Below are positions 15,897-24,199 of a stretch of 64,000 nucleotides of DNA, piece after piece. The DNA is from Robertmurraya siralis (GTDB lineage Bacteria; Bacillota; Bacilli; Bacillales; Cytobacillaceae), in contig NZ_SWLZ01000002.1 of the NCBI RefSeq assembly GCF_005502275.1, positions 1 through 64,000 on the forward strand, written 5' to 3'. How positions within the stretch are numbered: the first letter of the stretch is position 1; every line of letters begins with the position of its first letter. Below the pieces are notes generated by a model. The model made no database searches. It saw only the letters and a list, made by a program, of their open reading frames with translations, and was not told the origin of the DNA. Both the position numbers and the translations under genes were made by a program.

Positions 15897-17288
15897 TTAT
15901 TCTCCAGTATATACCAACAATGCAACACATTCTACATGAACCGTGTGCGGGAATAAATCGACTGGCTGTACTTTCTCCAATCTATATCCGAACGGCTCGA
16001 GCTCTTTAATATCTGTAGCAAATGTATCAGGGTTACAGGATACATAAACAATGCGCTCGGGTTTAGAACGTCCGATTCTTCTCATCACTTTTCCACCGGC
16101 TCCTGAACGGGGCGGGTCTAATAATAATAATTCAGGCTTACCGAAATTCGCTAATACCTCGTCAATGCCTTTACGAGCATCTTTTGCTAGAAAATACGTG
16201 TTCGTTAATCCATTATCCAAGGCATTTCGTTGCGCCGATTCAATCGAGCTTTCAACAATCTCAATACCGGCAAGCTTTTCCACTCTACTTGCAAACGGAA
16301 GTGAAAATGTTCCAACCCCACAGAATAAATCAATCATTTTTTCGGTTTGCTTCGGTTCACCCATCGCAACTGCCAGTTCAACCAACTTTTGTGCTTGTGT
16401 CGGGTTCGTTTGGAAAAATGTATCGAACCATAGACGGAAGCGGTATCCGTCCATTTCATCATAAATAAAGTCTCTCCCTGCAAGGATATGGCTTTTTTCA
16501 GATTGGGTACGGTCCGCCCAATCGGTATTCTCAAGCCACATTAAACTTTTCACTTGGGGAAACTTTGCTGTAATTCGTTTAACCAAATCGCTCGTTGCTC
16601 CATCAAGTTGTCCAGTTGGAGCCTCAGTTGCAAATAAAGCAAGCATCATTTCACCTGTTACGAATGACTGTCTCACCATAAGATGGCGTAATAAGCCTTC
16701 GTGCAGGTCTTTATTATATCCTCTTAACTTCTGATCTTTTGCCCATTTGGCAACCTCCATCGCAGCCTCAACCATTTCTTTCCCTGCGATAAGACATGTT
16801 TCCAAAGAAATAATTTTTCGGAAATTTCCTTGTTCATGCAACCCTAACTCACCTTCAGGCGAAAACGTAAACTCCATTTTATTGCGATAATGCCAAGGCT
16901 CATCCATTCCAATCGTATCTGCGACAAGCTCTGGATTAAAACCTTGCGCTTCGATCGCCTCTTTCACATGGGAAGTCTTTTGCTGCAATTGTCCACGATA
17001 TTGCCAATGCTGCCAAACACATCCTCCACATCGTTCAAAATGAGGACAAGGTGGAGCAATGCGCTCTGAGTGCGTCTCTAAAATTTCTTCAGCAATCGCC
17101 CTTCTTCTTCGACGTTCTGGCTTGTCAACAATAACACGAACTTTTTCTCCAGGGAGTACTTGCGGAATCGTTAGCCTTAACTTTTTCTGATTTCCGTGCT
17201 CATTCTCACGCCAAACACTAGCTCGTCCCGCGCCTTTATCGTCCAAACTTTTTATCTCAACAATCATTTCTTCATTCGTAACGGTCAT
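15897..17288 (-). CDS. rlmCD: 23S rRNA (uracil-C5)-methyltransferase RlmCD
   Basis: RumA/TrmA family enzyme of 463 residues that makes m5U in 23S rRNA; in Bacillus a single enzyme modifies two positions. An N-terminal TRAM domain (residues about 1-65) is followed by the Fe-S-type cysteine cluster CPHFERCGGCVWQH, the SAM-binding motif DLFCGVGTFSLP, the LDPPRSG motif and the catalytic Cys in YVSCNPDTFATD. Ribosome binding site GGAGAGGA lies before the ATG. Monocistronic, convergent with the mur operon. Confidence 0.93.
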   Translation of the reverse strand: MTVTNEEMIVEIKSLDDKGAGRASVWRENEHGNQKKLRLTIPQVLPGEKVRVIVDKPERRRRRAIAEEILETHSERIAPPCPHFERCGGCVWQHWQYRGQLQQKTSHVKEAIEAQGFNPELVADTIGMDEPWHYRNKMEFTFSPEGELGLHEQGNFRKIISLETCLIAGKEMVEAAMEVAKWAKDQKLRGYNKDLHEGLLRHLMVRQSFVTGEMMLALFATEAPTGQLDGATSDLVKRITAKFPQVKSLMWLENTDWADRTQSEKSHILAGRDFIYDEMDGYRFRLWFDTFFQTNPTQAQKLVELAVAMGEPKQTEKMIDLFCGVGTFSLPFASRVEKLAGIEIVESSIESAQRNALDNGLTNTYFLAKDARKGIDEVLANFGKPELLLLDPPRSGAGGKVMRRIGRSKPERIVYVSCNPDTFATDIKELEPFGYRLEKVQPVDLFPHTVHVECVALLVYTGE

Positions 17289-17493
17289 AATTAATTCCTC
17301 TCCATTAAATCTTTTACTCCAATTAGTATAAAGGACTAATGGACTTTTGGGAATGATACATCCTTAGTAGATATTACAAGCCTTGACATAAAACACCTAA
17401 TCTTTCGTTTCCGCTAAGAAAAATTGTTTAAAGTTCGTTTTCATCTCGGGATTTTTGCCTCAGTATCTGTATCCTATATCTTAAACAAAAAAT

Positions 17494-17570
17494 TAACTTT
17501 GTTATACCGATTTGTTGATAAAAAAGATTTTCGGCACATTTCGTGTAAAAGTTTGGTTTTGCACAATATA
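17494..17570 (+). repeat. dispersed palindromic element, partial copy 2
   Basis: Left half of the element: CTTTGTTATAC, TTGTTGATAAAA, GATTTTCGGCACATTTCGTG and a TTTGGTTTTGCAC centre, aligning to 47382-47445. The right half is not clearly recognisable. Confidence 0.6.
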
Positions 17571-17639
17571 ACTGATTACTTATGAACAGTTCATTTCTCA
17601 GACTCCCACTCATTTTATTGAGTATTTTGCGAACGCAAA

Positions 17640-17685
17640 ACTGCACCTCCAGATGTTGGTGCTCCCTAACATTTAAAGGTGCAGT
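17640..17685. terminator. stem-loop downstream of the protease gene
   Basis: ACTGCACCT/AGGTGCAGT outer stem with an inner ATGTT/AACAT stem, 14 bases beyond the protease stop. The T tract is weak on the minus strand (GCAGTTTTG) and a little better on the plus strand. Confidence 0.55.
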
Positions 17686-17698
17686 ATTTTATCCATTA

Positions 17699-18706
17699 TT
17701 AATTCAACGCATTTGAAACGAACTCAAACATAAAGCTGCTCATCTTTGGACCGCCATTTCTCACCGGATTACCATTTCGATCAGAAAAACCGCTGCTATG
17801 TACACCAATGACTTGATTGCTTGTATTTAACATAGCAGAGCCCGACTGTCCTGGTGCTGTATCAATTGTATAATAAGCAACTTGACTATCCTCACTTGCA
17901 ACATTTCCACGCATCCCATATTGATTTATGGCTCCATCTCTTCTGATCAAATCACCTGGATAACCATAGATCCCGATGTTCTGATTGAGGATATTGGTTA
18001 CCTGTCTAATTCCTGCAAATCCAGCACGCTCTCCTGCATGGCGGCCATTAGATGGACTCAGTACAAGAACTGCATAATCTTGAGATATTGCTCCAGTATT
18101 AATCCAATGGGAAGTAACATAATAATCGATCGCATTATATGCTCCAAATAAAGCTGTGCTACCACTTACACCCGGATAAACTGTAGCACTCACTATTCCT
18201 CTTTGCGTAGTAGGATTCACAACACAATGCCCATTTGTTAAAACTCTATCGATACCAATTAATGTCCCTGTACAAGATCCGCGGCTACCATCTGCCCACT
18301 CCAAGGAAATATAAGTAATGGCACTATATGGGAATACTGTTGTATTTTCTACTCTAGTTCTTCCATCTGGACCGATGACAACAAATGGTGCGACTTCATT
18401 TGTGGTCACATCTTTTACTAAAGATTGTGTAGTCTCTAAAAAGCCTTTATTTAGCAAATCACCAACAAAAATAGGATTAAGCTCTCCTGTGCCTTGAAAA
18501 CTTTTTGTTTCATTGATAAACGTTAAGTTCTTATTGCTGTAATCCTCATATTTTGTTACCTCTCCCTTTGAATTAACTCTATCCAAGGGATGTGAAGATT
18601 CCTTTGCATCAAAATGAAAGTCTCCTAGTGTATTGTCCGCCAAAGCATTGATTGGAACGAATAAAAAAGTAAACAAAAAAATTGTTAGAAAAATACTCTT
18701 TTTCAA
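17699..18706 (-). CDS. secreted trypsin-like serine protease (Mpr/GluBL type)
   Basis: Extracellular serine endopeptidase of the S1B (V8/glutamyl endopeptidase) group. It has a signal peptide (KKSIFLTIFLFTFLFVPINALA), a propeptide to about residue 105, and a mature domain beginning VIGPDGRTRVENTTVFPYSAI as in Bacillus Glu-specific and Mpr proteases. The catalytic triad is visible: His in LTNGHCV, Asp in SQDYAVL, Ser in APGQSGSAM. The TTG start at 18706 has AGGAGG 7 bases upstream; a longer frame would place the ribosome binding site inside the gene. Cleavage after Glu/Asp is likely but the specificity pocket was not verified. Confidence 0.88.
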   Translation of the reverse strand: MKKSIFLTIFLFTFLFVPINALADNTLGDFHFDAKESSHPLDRVNSKGEVTKYEDYSNKNLTFINETKSFQGTGELNPIFVGDLLNKGFLETTQSLVKDVTTNEVAPFVVIGPDGRTRVENTTVFPYSAITYISLEWADGSRGSCTGTLIGIDRVLTNGHCVVNPTTQRGIVSATVYPGVSGSTALFGAYNAIDYYVTSHWINTGAISQDYAVLVLSPSNGRHAGERAGFAGIRQVTNILNQNIGIYGYPGDLIRRDGAINQYGMRGNVASEDSQVAYYTIDTAPGQSGSAMLNTSNQVIGVHSSGFSDRNGNPVRNGGPKMSSFMFEFVSNALN

Positions 18707-18791
18707 AATATTACCTCCTCTCAAAATATGATTATATTATAACGAATTTTCAGAAAACAAACAATTACAAAATTAGTAAAGAAGTGCAAAT

Positions 18792-19187
18792 TTATTTGTT
18801 TTTATCAATTTTCCTTATTTGCATTAATTTAATTTGTGCCGGGTACGATTCAAGGACTTCTTCATACCAAATAGCGACCTGATCACCACTTTTAATTCCT
18901 GTCCCTAAAAGTTTCATTCCATCATCTAGTAATATCGCTATTTCCTCAAACTTTTTTGAAAACATAGTAACATCTTCATCAGAAAAATTTTCCAAGTCAG
19001 AAGCTGTAATATTTTCTCCTTTAACGAAATATTTCGTACCATTGTGAAAAACAACATAGCCTACATCAGTTGGCTCTTGCCCTTTTATGGAAAAACGACT
19101 GCTAATTTCGCTAAAAACCCATATGCCAAAAAGCAAGAACAACAAGCCCCCAAATACAACCTTCTTTGATGTCAAAATTTTTTTCAC
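18792..19187 (-). CDS. DUF3221-like membrane-anchored protein
   Basis: About 131 residues: a short basic N-terminus, one membrane anchor (VVFGGLLFLLFGIWVFSEI) and an outer beta-rich domain containing GYVVFHNGTKYFV near the start and SGDQVAIWYEEVLESYPAQIKLMQI at the end, which resembles the DUF3221 pattern of Bacillus YobA-like proteins. Function unknown. The frame is open to 19211, but AGGTGG lies 8 bases before the GTG at 19187. It is transcribed toward the protease gene with an 85-bp gap. Confidence 0.6.
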   Translation of the reverse strand: MKKILTSKKVVFGGLLFLLFGIWVFSEISSRFSIKGQEPTDVGYVVFHNGTKYFVKGENITASDLENFSDEDVTMFSKKFEEIAILLDDGMKLLGTGIKSGDQVAIWYEEVLESYPAQIKLMQIRKIDKNK

Positions 19188-19270
19188 AATCCACACCACC
19201 TGGAAAGTCATATTTTATTATATTACTATCTTCGCTACAATCATTGTGATCTCCTGTGTTATTTTATAGT

Positions 19271-19412
19271 TCCTTTGGTGTGAAGTTTATGTAGGGTTCG
19301 ACAGTCATTTCCATTTCGTCTTTAGGTAGACCGTCACGATTTCAATCCATATCTCTATGATTAGTACCCAACTGTACAGTATTTCAATCCACGCACCTAT
19401 ATAAGGTGCGAC
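19271..19412 (-). CRISPR. decayed CRISPR mini-array, left
   Basis: Read on the minus strand, away from the leader on its right. The leader-proximal repeat (19381-19412) is intact: 32 bases with a GCACC/GGTGC stem and the 3' tag ATTGAAAT. A second repeat (from 19339) keeps only its ATTTCAATCCA half, then 31 bases run to the first repeat, so repeat sequence has been lost. A degenerate terminal repeat ends at 19302, 36 bases from the second, a normal spacer length. Repeats are of the type shared by I-C and III systems in Bacillaceae. Confidence 0.7.
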
Positions 19413-19580
19413 AGCGATTTTTAAACAAAAAAAGTAAAATTACACTTTTTTATGTTGTAAAAATGCTATTTTTGTTGTTTTCCAACAAATATTTGTAAAA
19501 AAATACTTGAAAAAGAAGATTACGGCCTTATTTTTAGGTGCGAATCCCCTAGGGAAATCATGTGCGCTTCACATTCGTAC
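19413..19580 (-). promoter_or_regulatory. CRISPR leader of the left array
   Basis: Directly abuts the first repeat. Its repeat-proximal 35 bases and distal 42 bases (19536-19577) match the leader at 30264-30431 almost exactly; the 42-base block is identical. The distal block forms a GTGCGAA-N29-TTCGTAC dyad, one arm base mutated relative to the other copy. Confidence 0.7.
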
Positions 19581-19851
19581 TAAAGGAATTATTGTGAATT
19601 ACAAGTCGCATAGCATTCAAACACCTCTGCATTATTATACTCATTAATTGTTTATGTACTAACTTCATAATTTCATCCAAATATTAATTATAGCAAAGTT
19701 TTAAACCGTTCAGATAAATACAAATATAAAGAGTACAATTATAAAAAAGTAATTAATAGTACCACCACAGCAACCACCTCAATCGAAATACACTTCAAAC
19801 GCTCATAGCAAAAAATATACGCGGTTCAGGACTTTTCAAGTTTTGTTAAAC

Positions 19852-20050
19852 CTAATTGAAGACATTTTCATCCGAATCAATAATAAAAGCAGTATCCTCA
19901 ATTAAATTTTTCGGAATAATTAAGTCAATAAATTGCTTCAAAAACCCTCACGGCGTTACGGTGATGCTATGGGGATACTTGTTTGATTGTTTTCAGACAT
20001 ATAAATCAATTAATTGTAGTCCTTCCAAAGGATCTATGACTCTGTTTAAC
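19852..20050 (-). pseudogene. possible decayed coding fragment
   Basis: On the minus strand one frame reads like protein (RVIDPLEGLQLIDLYV, SNKYPHSITVTP, GFLKQFIDLIIPKNLIEDTAFII) over about 65 codons but is interrupted by in-frame TGA codons at positions where Trp would fit, ending in TAG at 19854-19852. I do not recognise the family. It may be the tail of a lost accessory gene beside the CRISPR array; it could also be chance. Confidence 0.3.
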
Positions 20051-20116
20051 GGGGTTCATTATTGACACACTCGAACAAAATCAAAGGACTAGTATTACAA
20101 TTTAATGGAAGAAAAA

Positions 20117-20320
20117 ATCTCAATGCATGTACTCATATTGATGATGGGATTCTATAACTAATCAACAATATTGAGCCGCTCACTTGAATAGATTGCATTA
20201 AAATTCTTCTTGACAATAAAATAAATCTCGAACTAATAAAATTTAAATCGATTTTACTCTAATAATTTTGTTATTTTTGTGCGAAACCTCAGAGATTTTA
20301 TGTGTACTTGGACTTCGCAC
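20117..20320 (-). promoter_or_regulatory. relic CRISPR leader with one decayed repeat
   Basis: A third GTGCGAA-N28-TTCGCAC leader dyad (20279-20320) lies immediately after the last cas gene, in the same orientation as the two array leaders. About 130 bases away, where a first repeat should be (125 in the other two), 20117-20148 matches the right array repeat at 21 of 32 positions, including the core ACTCATAT. The leader interior is not otherwise conserved. Confidence 0.45.
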
Positions 20321-20323
20321 CAA

Positions 20324-22255
20324 CTATGTTTGGCTTCTTTTAGCACTTATTTTGTATAATTCTTTCAAATGAAAATCATCATTTTTAGATAGTTCTTCTT
20401 GAATCGTTGGCAAGATTTGTTTTTCTTGTTGTTTATTTAAAGTGAACCATTGATGAGATGCCTCCGAATTTTTCCCAGCCCCCTCCACTTTACCTTTTGG
20501 ATATGAAATTATGTCTTTTATTTCCTGACAAAAAGTAGCAATTTGCAAAATTTCATCCCTTTGATCTGTTGTTTCCACAACTCTATTATCTCGCTGTTCC
20601 TCTGTATCTTGATGTTTCCATTTACCTATACAGTTTGGATCTGGCTCATACTGGTTTAATAACCATTCACCATTCTCACTTACTGAACGAGTTACTAACC
20701 TTTTCAACTGTATTTTTACACTTCCGTAGCCAAGGGGTTTACCTCTTCCAATCTTATGAGCACAATTGCCGTCATTAAAATCAAGCGCCCACTGAAGCGT
20801 TTTTAGCTCTTGGTCTGTTATATTTTCAAAGTAAACTCGAAAAGAGAAAACTTGGTTTTCCTTCAATGGGCGAATACGTTGTCTCATGTTTGTAAGTGCG
20901 TATTTTGTTGTTGTATTTTTAGGTTTATGATGCCAATAAAACTTTCTTCCTCTAATTGTTAAATCTGTTGGCTTCAGTTTCATTCGTACTTTCCCGTTCG
21001 TCTTATAGTCATACGTCCAAAATCTTGTTTCGCCAGATGTTTCAGTATTTCGCTTTGTATAAAATTCTACGGTTCCTGGTTTTGGTTCCCCAAGTTCAGG
21101 TAATACAACTGGCTCCTTAAAATATTGACCATTCTTTTCCTCTATCTTCGCATCACTAAACCGAACCCTTGATGCTAAGGATTGACTAGCTTTCTTTGAA
21201 ACAAATCCAAACAATGCACAGCTTGGGCATACGTTTTGCCTGCATGTACAAGGTTGATAGCCGCCATTTTCTTTTAAAAGATTTTCTACTTTTTGGTGGA
21301 AGATCTCGTTTGAAAGATTGGCTGGTGATAGGTATGCTGGATAGGTTTGTTGGTTTTCTTTGATTTCGTTATAATATACAGGAATTTTATTGATTGATCC
21401 CTCACCTAACTCTTCTCGATACCTTTTATATCCCTCATGTGGAGGTTCATTCTCTTTATACATCTGTAGTAATTCTAAAAAGGCTTTAATCTGTTCAGGA
21501 GCTACCGTACAAGAGGTTGCGCCCGTAGGAACAAATACCGATTCGTGGTGTTTCCTTGGAAAGAATTCTCCAATATGAATATAACCTTCTAACCAATCTT
21601 CCTCTTTTCGGAATTTTTCTATGTTATCTACAACAAAAGGCATGTTTTGTTTTCCTTTATAGGGCTCAGGTGATTTTTTGATATAAACTTTTTCTCCCTC
21701 TCTATAATTACGTTTATCGACATACTTTCCCTCAGGGTGACCTTTTTTCACATTTAACATCACTCGTTCACATGGTTGAATCTTAAATTTTTTCTCCTTC
21801 TCATCGAAAGATAAAATCCCCGCTAGCTTTGCATCCATCGTCCGTCGATGGAGGGATTTATCGGGGGTAACCTGCGATAGACATCCATTAAAAGCCGCCT
21901 CATGTACGCTGCGTACAGCTCCTCTTATTTCGGACCCAGGAATTATAGGCTCATAATTGGGTTGATTTTGCACAGGTTGGCCCTTTAAATTGGTATACGA
22001 AAAAAATTCAAAGCTGGATGAATCCGATAGGTTATCGTTGTTTCGTTCCTCTGCTTTATGAAGAGCTTTATTATTTGAGGTATTTGGAATAAACAATGGT
22101 GTTTTTGTTATCAACTCACACATGAAATAGCCAGTATATGTTTTTTCTTGTTGTTCAAAAGGTGAAATAAATGGACTTTTGTCGCACGCCTCACCTAATG
22201 AGACAAAATTATATGGATTGACAAAGCGATCTCCCTTTTTAATCTTGGATCCCAT
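20324..22255 (-). CDS. Cas7-like RAMP with large insertion (TIGR03986 type)
   Basis: Backbone subunit of the type III effector complex, 643 residues. The N-terminal Cas7 part has PIIPGSEIRGAVRSVHEAA (residues about 103-121), the usual PxIPGSxxRGxxR RAMP motif, followed by a long insertion. Four cysteines at 336, 338, 343 and 346 (CTCRQNVCPSC) suggest a zinc site. The C-terminal part has a glycine-rich KIGRGKPLGYGSVKI loop. The combination matches the Cas7-insertion subunit of III-D variant complexes. The ATG at 22255 has AAGGAGGAG at correct spacing; earlier ATGs are too close to or ahead of it. Last gene of the operon, overlapping csx19 by 17 bases. Confidence 0.85.
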   Translation of the reverse strand: MGSKIKKGDRFVNPYNFVSLGEACDKSPFISPFEQQEKTYTGYFMCELITKTPLFIPNTSNNKALHKAEERNNDNLSDSSSFEFFSYTNLKGQPVQNQPNYEPIIPGSEIRGAVRSVHEAAFNGCLSQVTPDKSLHRRTMDAKLAGILSFDEKEKKFKIQPCERVMLNVKKGHPEGKYVDKRNYREGEKVYIKKSPEPYKGKQNMPFVVDNIEKFRKEEDWLEGYIHIGEFFPRKHHESVFVPTGATSCTVAPEQIKAFLELLQMYKENEPPHEGYKRYREELGEGSINKIPVYYNEIKENQQTYPAYLSPANLSNEIFHQKVENLLKENGGYQPCTCRQNVCPSCALFGFVSKKASQSLASRVRFSDAKIEEKNGQYFKEPVVLPELGEPKPGTVEFYTKRNTETSGETRFWTYDYKTNGKVRMKLKPTDLTIRGRKFYWHHKPKNTTTKYALTNMRQRIRPLKENQVFSFRVYFENITDQELKTLQWALDFNDGNCAHKIGRGKPLGYGSVKIQLKRLVTRSVSENGEWLLNQYEPDPNCIGKWKHQDTEEQRDNRVVETTDQRDEILQIATFCQEIKDIISYPKGKVEGAGKNSEASHQWFTLNKQQEKQILPTIQEELSKNDDFHLKELYKISAKRSQT

Positions 22256-22808
22256 GTGCATCTCCTCCTTCATACCAATCGACAAAACCAATTAAGCGCT
22301 CATCTGAAAAGCAATAGCTATTTTGACCAAAGGCGAGGTATTGGCGAATGACAATTCCTTTCTCGCCATCTTTCTTAATATTTTCCGGAAACCAAAGCTT
22401 AGTGCCCCGCTCTTCTTTAAGTAACGTCCAATCGTCTTCTTGAACATTAACCGCTTTTCCCCATAATTTATGGGTTTCATCTAAATAATAGGTTGGTTCT
22501 CCCTCATCATTATCCATCCGTAAACGCCATCTAAATTGGCCATCAACACGAACAGCACGAAATTCTCTTTCTTCATTAAAAATCCGTATCTCCTGTAAAA
22601 AATCAAGATTTTCTTCGATTGTCTTCCCTGTATATTGTTTGAAAGAAAGGGTGCCAGCTTCGCTCTTCCCAATACAGATTGCATGGTCAAATACGGCATA
22701 GACAAAACCATCGTGGAGCTTTTCAGGAATCGATTTGAACAAGGCGTCTTGCGTCGTAGTTCCATGTTCTATTTTAGATCGGCGACAGTTCACCTTTAAT
22801 GGTTTCAA
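22239..22808 (-). CDS. csx19: Csx19, type III-D CRISPR-associated protein
   Basis: A protein of about 190 residues resembling the TIGR03984/Csx19 family: HDGFVYAVFDHAICIGK near residue 40, a central FNEEREFRAVR and RWRLRMD region, and a C-terminal QNSYCFSDERLIGFVDW. Csx19 is a subunit found in type III-D effector complexes. Two starts are possible: GTG at 22817, which touches the GGAG, and TTG at 22808, which has GGAG 8 bases upstream and overlaps the preceding stop as TTGA; the TTG is preferred. It lies between the double-Cas7 gene and the Cas7-insertion gene. Confidence 0.82.
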   Translation of the reverse strand: MKPLKVNCRRSKIEHGTTTQDALFKSIPEKLHDGFVYAVFDHAICIGKSEAGTLSFKQYTGKTIEENLDFLQEIRIFNEEREFRAVRVDGQFRWRLRMDNDEGEPTYYLDETHKLWGKAVNVQEDDWTLLKEERGTKLWFPENIKKDGEKGIVIRQYLAFGQNSYCFSDERLIGFVDWYEGGDAHGIQD

Positions 22809-24199
22809 GCATTCCACTCCTTTACTGTTTGTGCAGCTTTTCTCAAACAGGTACTTTCATCTGTAAACTTCTGTCCATTAATCATAAGGCTGTAATTGGA
22901 ATCCTTCATAAAAATACCACGTCCTACACTCGTCTCTCCTCCTACAGCGAGTAATCCTTCTTGTAAATCTTTAATTGCCCAAAGTAACATTCCACCAATG
23001 GCTTCATTAGAAATACTACCTTGATTAGTGCTTTGATTAGACCAACGCAAAATAAGTTCTGATTTTCCGTTTACCCAAGGTTCTCCTGTATATAAAGCAC
23101 CGTCAACCGTCCCTCCAGTAAAACGATCAATGGCATTTCGTGTAATCGGGAAAGGCTCTCCGCCTTCAACTACCGACTCCTCAATACGCACTCTTGAAGC
23201 TTTAAGTGGTTCCGTAGAGCTTGTTCCATTCGTCCATGTCCCAAATAATTCTTCTAAAAGATTGTCTGCTTTTCCTTTCTCCATAAAAAACTGTGTGACG
23301 AGCACATTTTTAATTCGGGAGCGAATCGCCCCTGCCCAGGTAGTACCAGGAATAACCGCCTTATGATCGACATTGAGTTGTTCGTAATCAGGCTGCTCTG
23401 CTTGTAATTGTTCTTCTTCCGATACACGCTTAAGTTTACTATACGTACGAATCATAAGCGTCTGATCAAGAAGAAGAGGTACACGCAGACTTGATTCCTC
23501 CTGGGGTACCAAATGGGTACGAGGTCCATTTTTTAGAGATGTTTCATTTCGTAGCCACTGCTTATCGTCAATATCATTCCAATTCCAATCGAGCCAACTC
23601 TTTGAGGCTTGTTTGCTGTTTTTATGGTCAAATGTCTTAACAGCTACCCGCCGAACCGCTAATTTGCCGAATCCTCTATTCGTTTTAGCGCCAATTGTTA
23701 TCGTTCCATCCATTAACCCTTCAATTAACTGGCAAAGCAATTCTTCTTTTATCGCATTGTTTTGATCCTTTTCTCGCTCAATCCATTCAAAACGAAGTTT
23801 CCATGTTGCCCCCCTTTCAACAACACGCATATTGTATTTTCCTTGATCAGTTGCCGTTTTATATTGATTTAGCTTGACGCCATCACGAGTGGAAAACCCT
23901 CCTTCTGCTTTTGGTGTAATCGTCATTGCATACACATATAAACGGCTCTGACTCTCGTCTTTTCCAAACAATTCTTTAATGCTCGGTAATTCATCAGGAA
24001 AACGCACTTTCAGCTGGTGGCGAAATACTCCTGCCAATGCACTTCCTGGGACAAAAGGACACCCATATTGGTCAACAACCGTGTCATTGTCGCTGTACTC
24101 CTCTTCACCGGATCCAGCTAATAAGGGAGAAGCAAGCTCCCCCTCTAACAATACACAGGTACGGAACGAAATCGGGTTACTATTATTCTTTTCGGCCAT
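22805..24199 (-). CDS. double Cas7 (Csm3-like) RAMP protein
   Basis: 464 residues made of two Cas7/Csm3-like domains in tandem. Domain 1 has FVPGSALAGVFRH and the glycine loop IGAKTNRGFGK; domain 2 has VIPGTTWAGAIRSRI and VGGETSVGRGIF. In domain 1 an acidic run (SDNDTVVD, about residues 36-43) precedes the RAMP motif where the target-RNA-cleaving Asp of Csm3 lies. This is the arrangement of the Cas7-2x subunit of III-D variant complexes. The ATG at 24199 has AGGGGTGG 5 bases upstream; the frame is also open to a GTG at 24208. Overlaps the previous gene by 17 bases. Confidence 0.87.
   Translation of the reverse strand: MAEKNNSNPISFRTCVLLEGELASPLLAGSGEEEYSDNDTVVDQYGCPFVPGSALAGVFRHQLKVRFPDELPSIKELFGKDESQSRLYVYAMTITPKAEGGFSTRDGVKLNQYKTATDQGKYNMRVVERGATWKLRFEWIEREKDQNNAIKEELLCQLIEGLMDGTITIGAKTNRGFGKLAVRRVAVKTFDHKNSKQASKSWLDWNWNDIDDKQWLRNETSLKNGPRTHLVPQEESSLRVPLLLDQTLMIRTYSKLKRVSEEEQLQAEQPDYEQLNVDHKAVIPGTTWAGAIRSRIKNVLVTQFFMEKGKADNLLEELFGTWTNGTSSTEPLKASRVRIEESVVEGGEPFPITRNAIDRFTGGTVDGALYTGEPWVNGKSELILRWSNQSTNQGSISNEAIGGMLLWAIKDLQEGLLAVGGETSVGRGIFMKDSNYSLMINGQKFTDESTCLRKAAQTVKEWNA

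Noticed and set aside
17428-17646. 72-codon minus-strand ORF
   Set aside because: It lies within and around a partial dispersed palindromic element, has no clear ribosome binding site and no protein-like family pattern.
19856-20065. 69-codon plus-strand ORF left of the cas operon
   Set aside because: Weak start and no family pattern; the opposite strand looks more protein-like but is interrupted.
20058-20089. Another decayed repeat further left of the relic leader
   Set aside because: ACACACTC matches the repeat but in a shifted register; the overall match is too weak to separate from chance.
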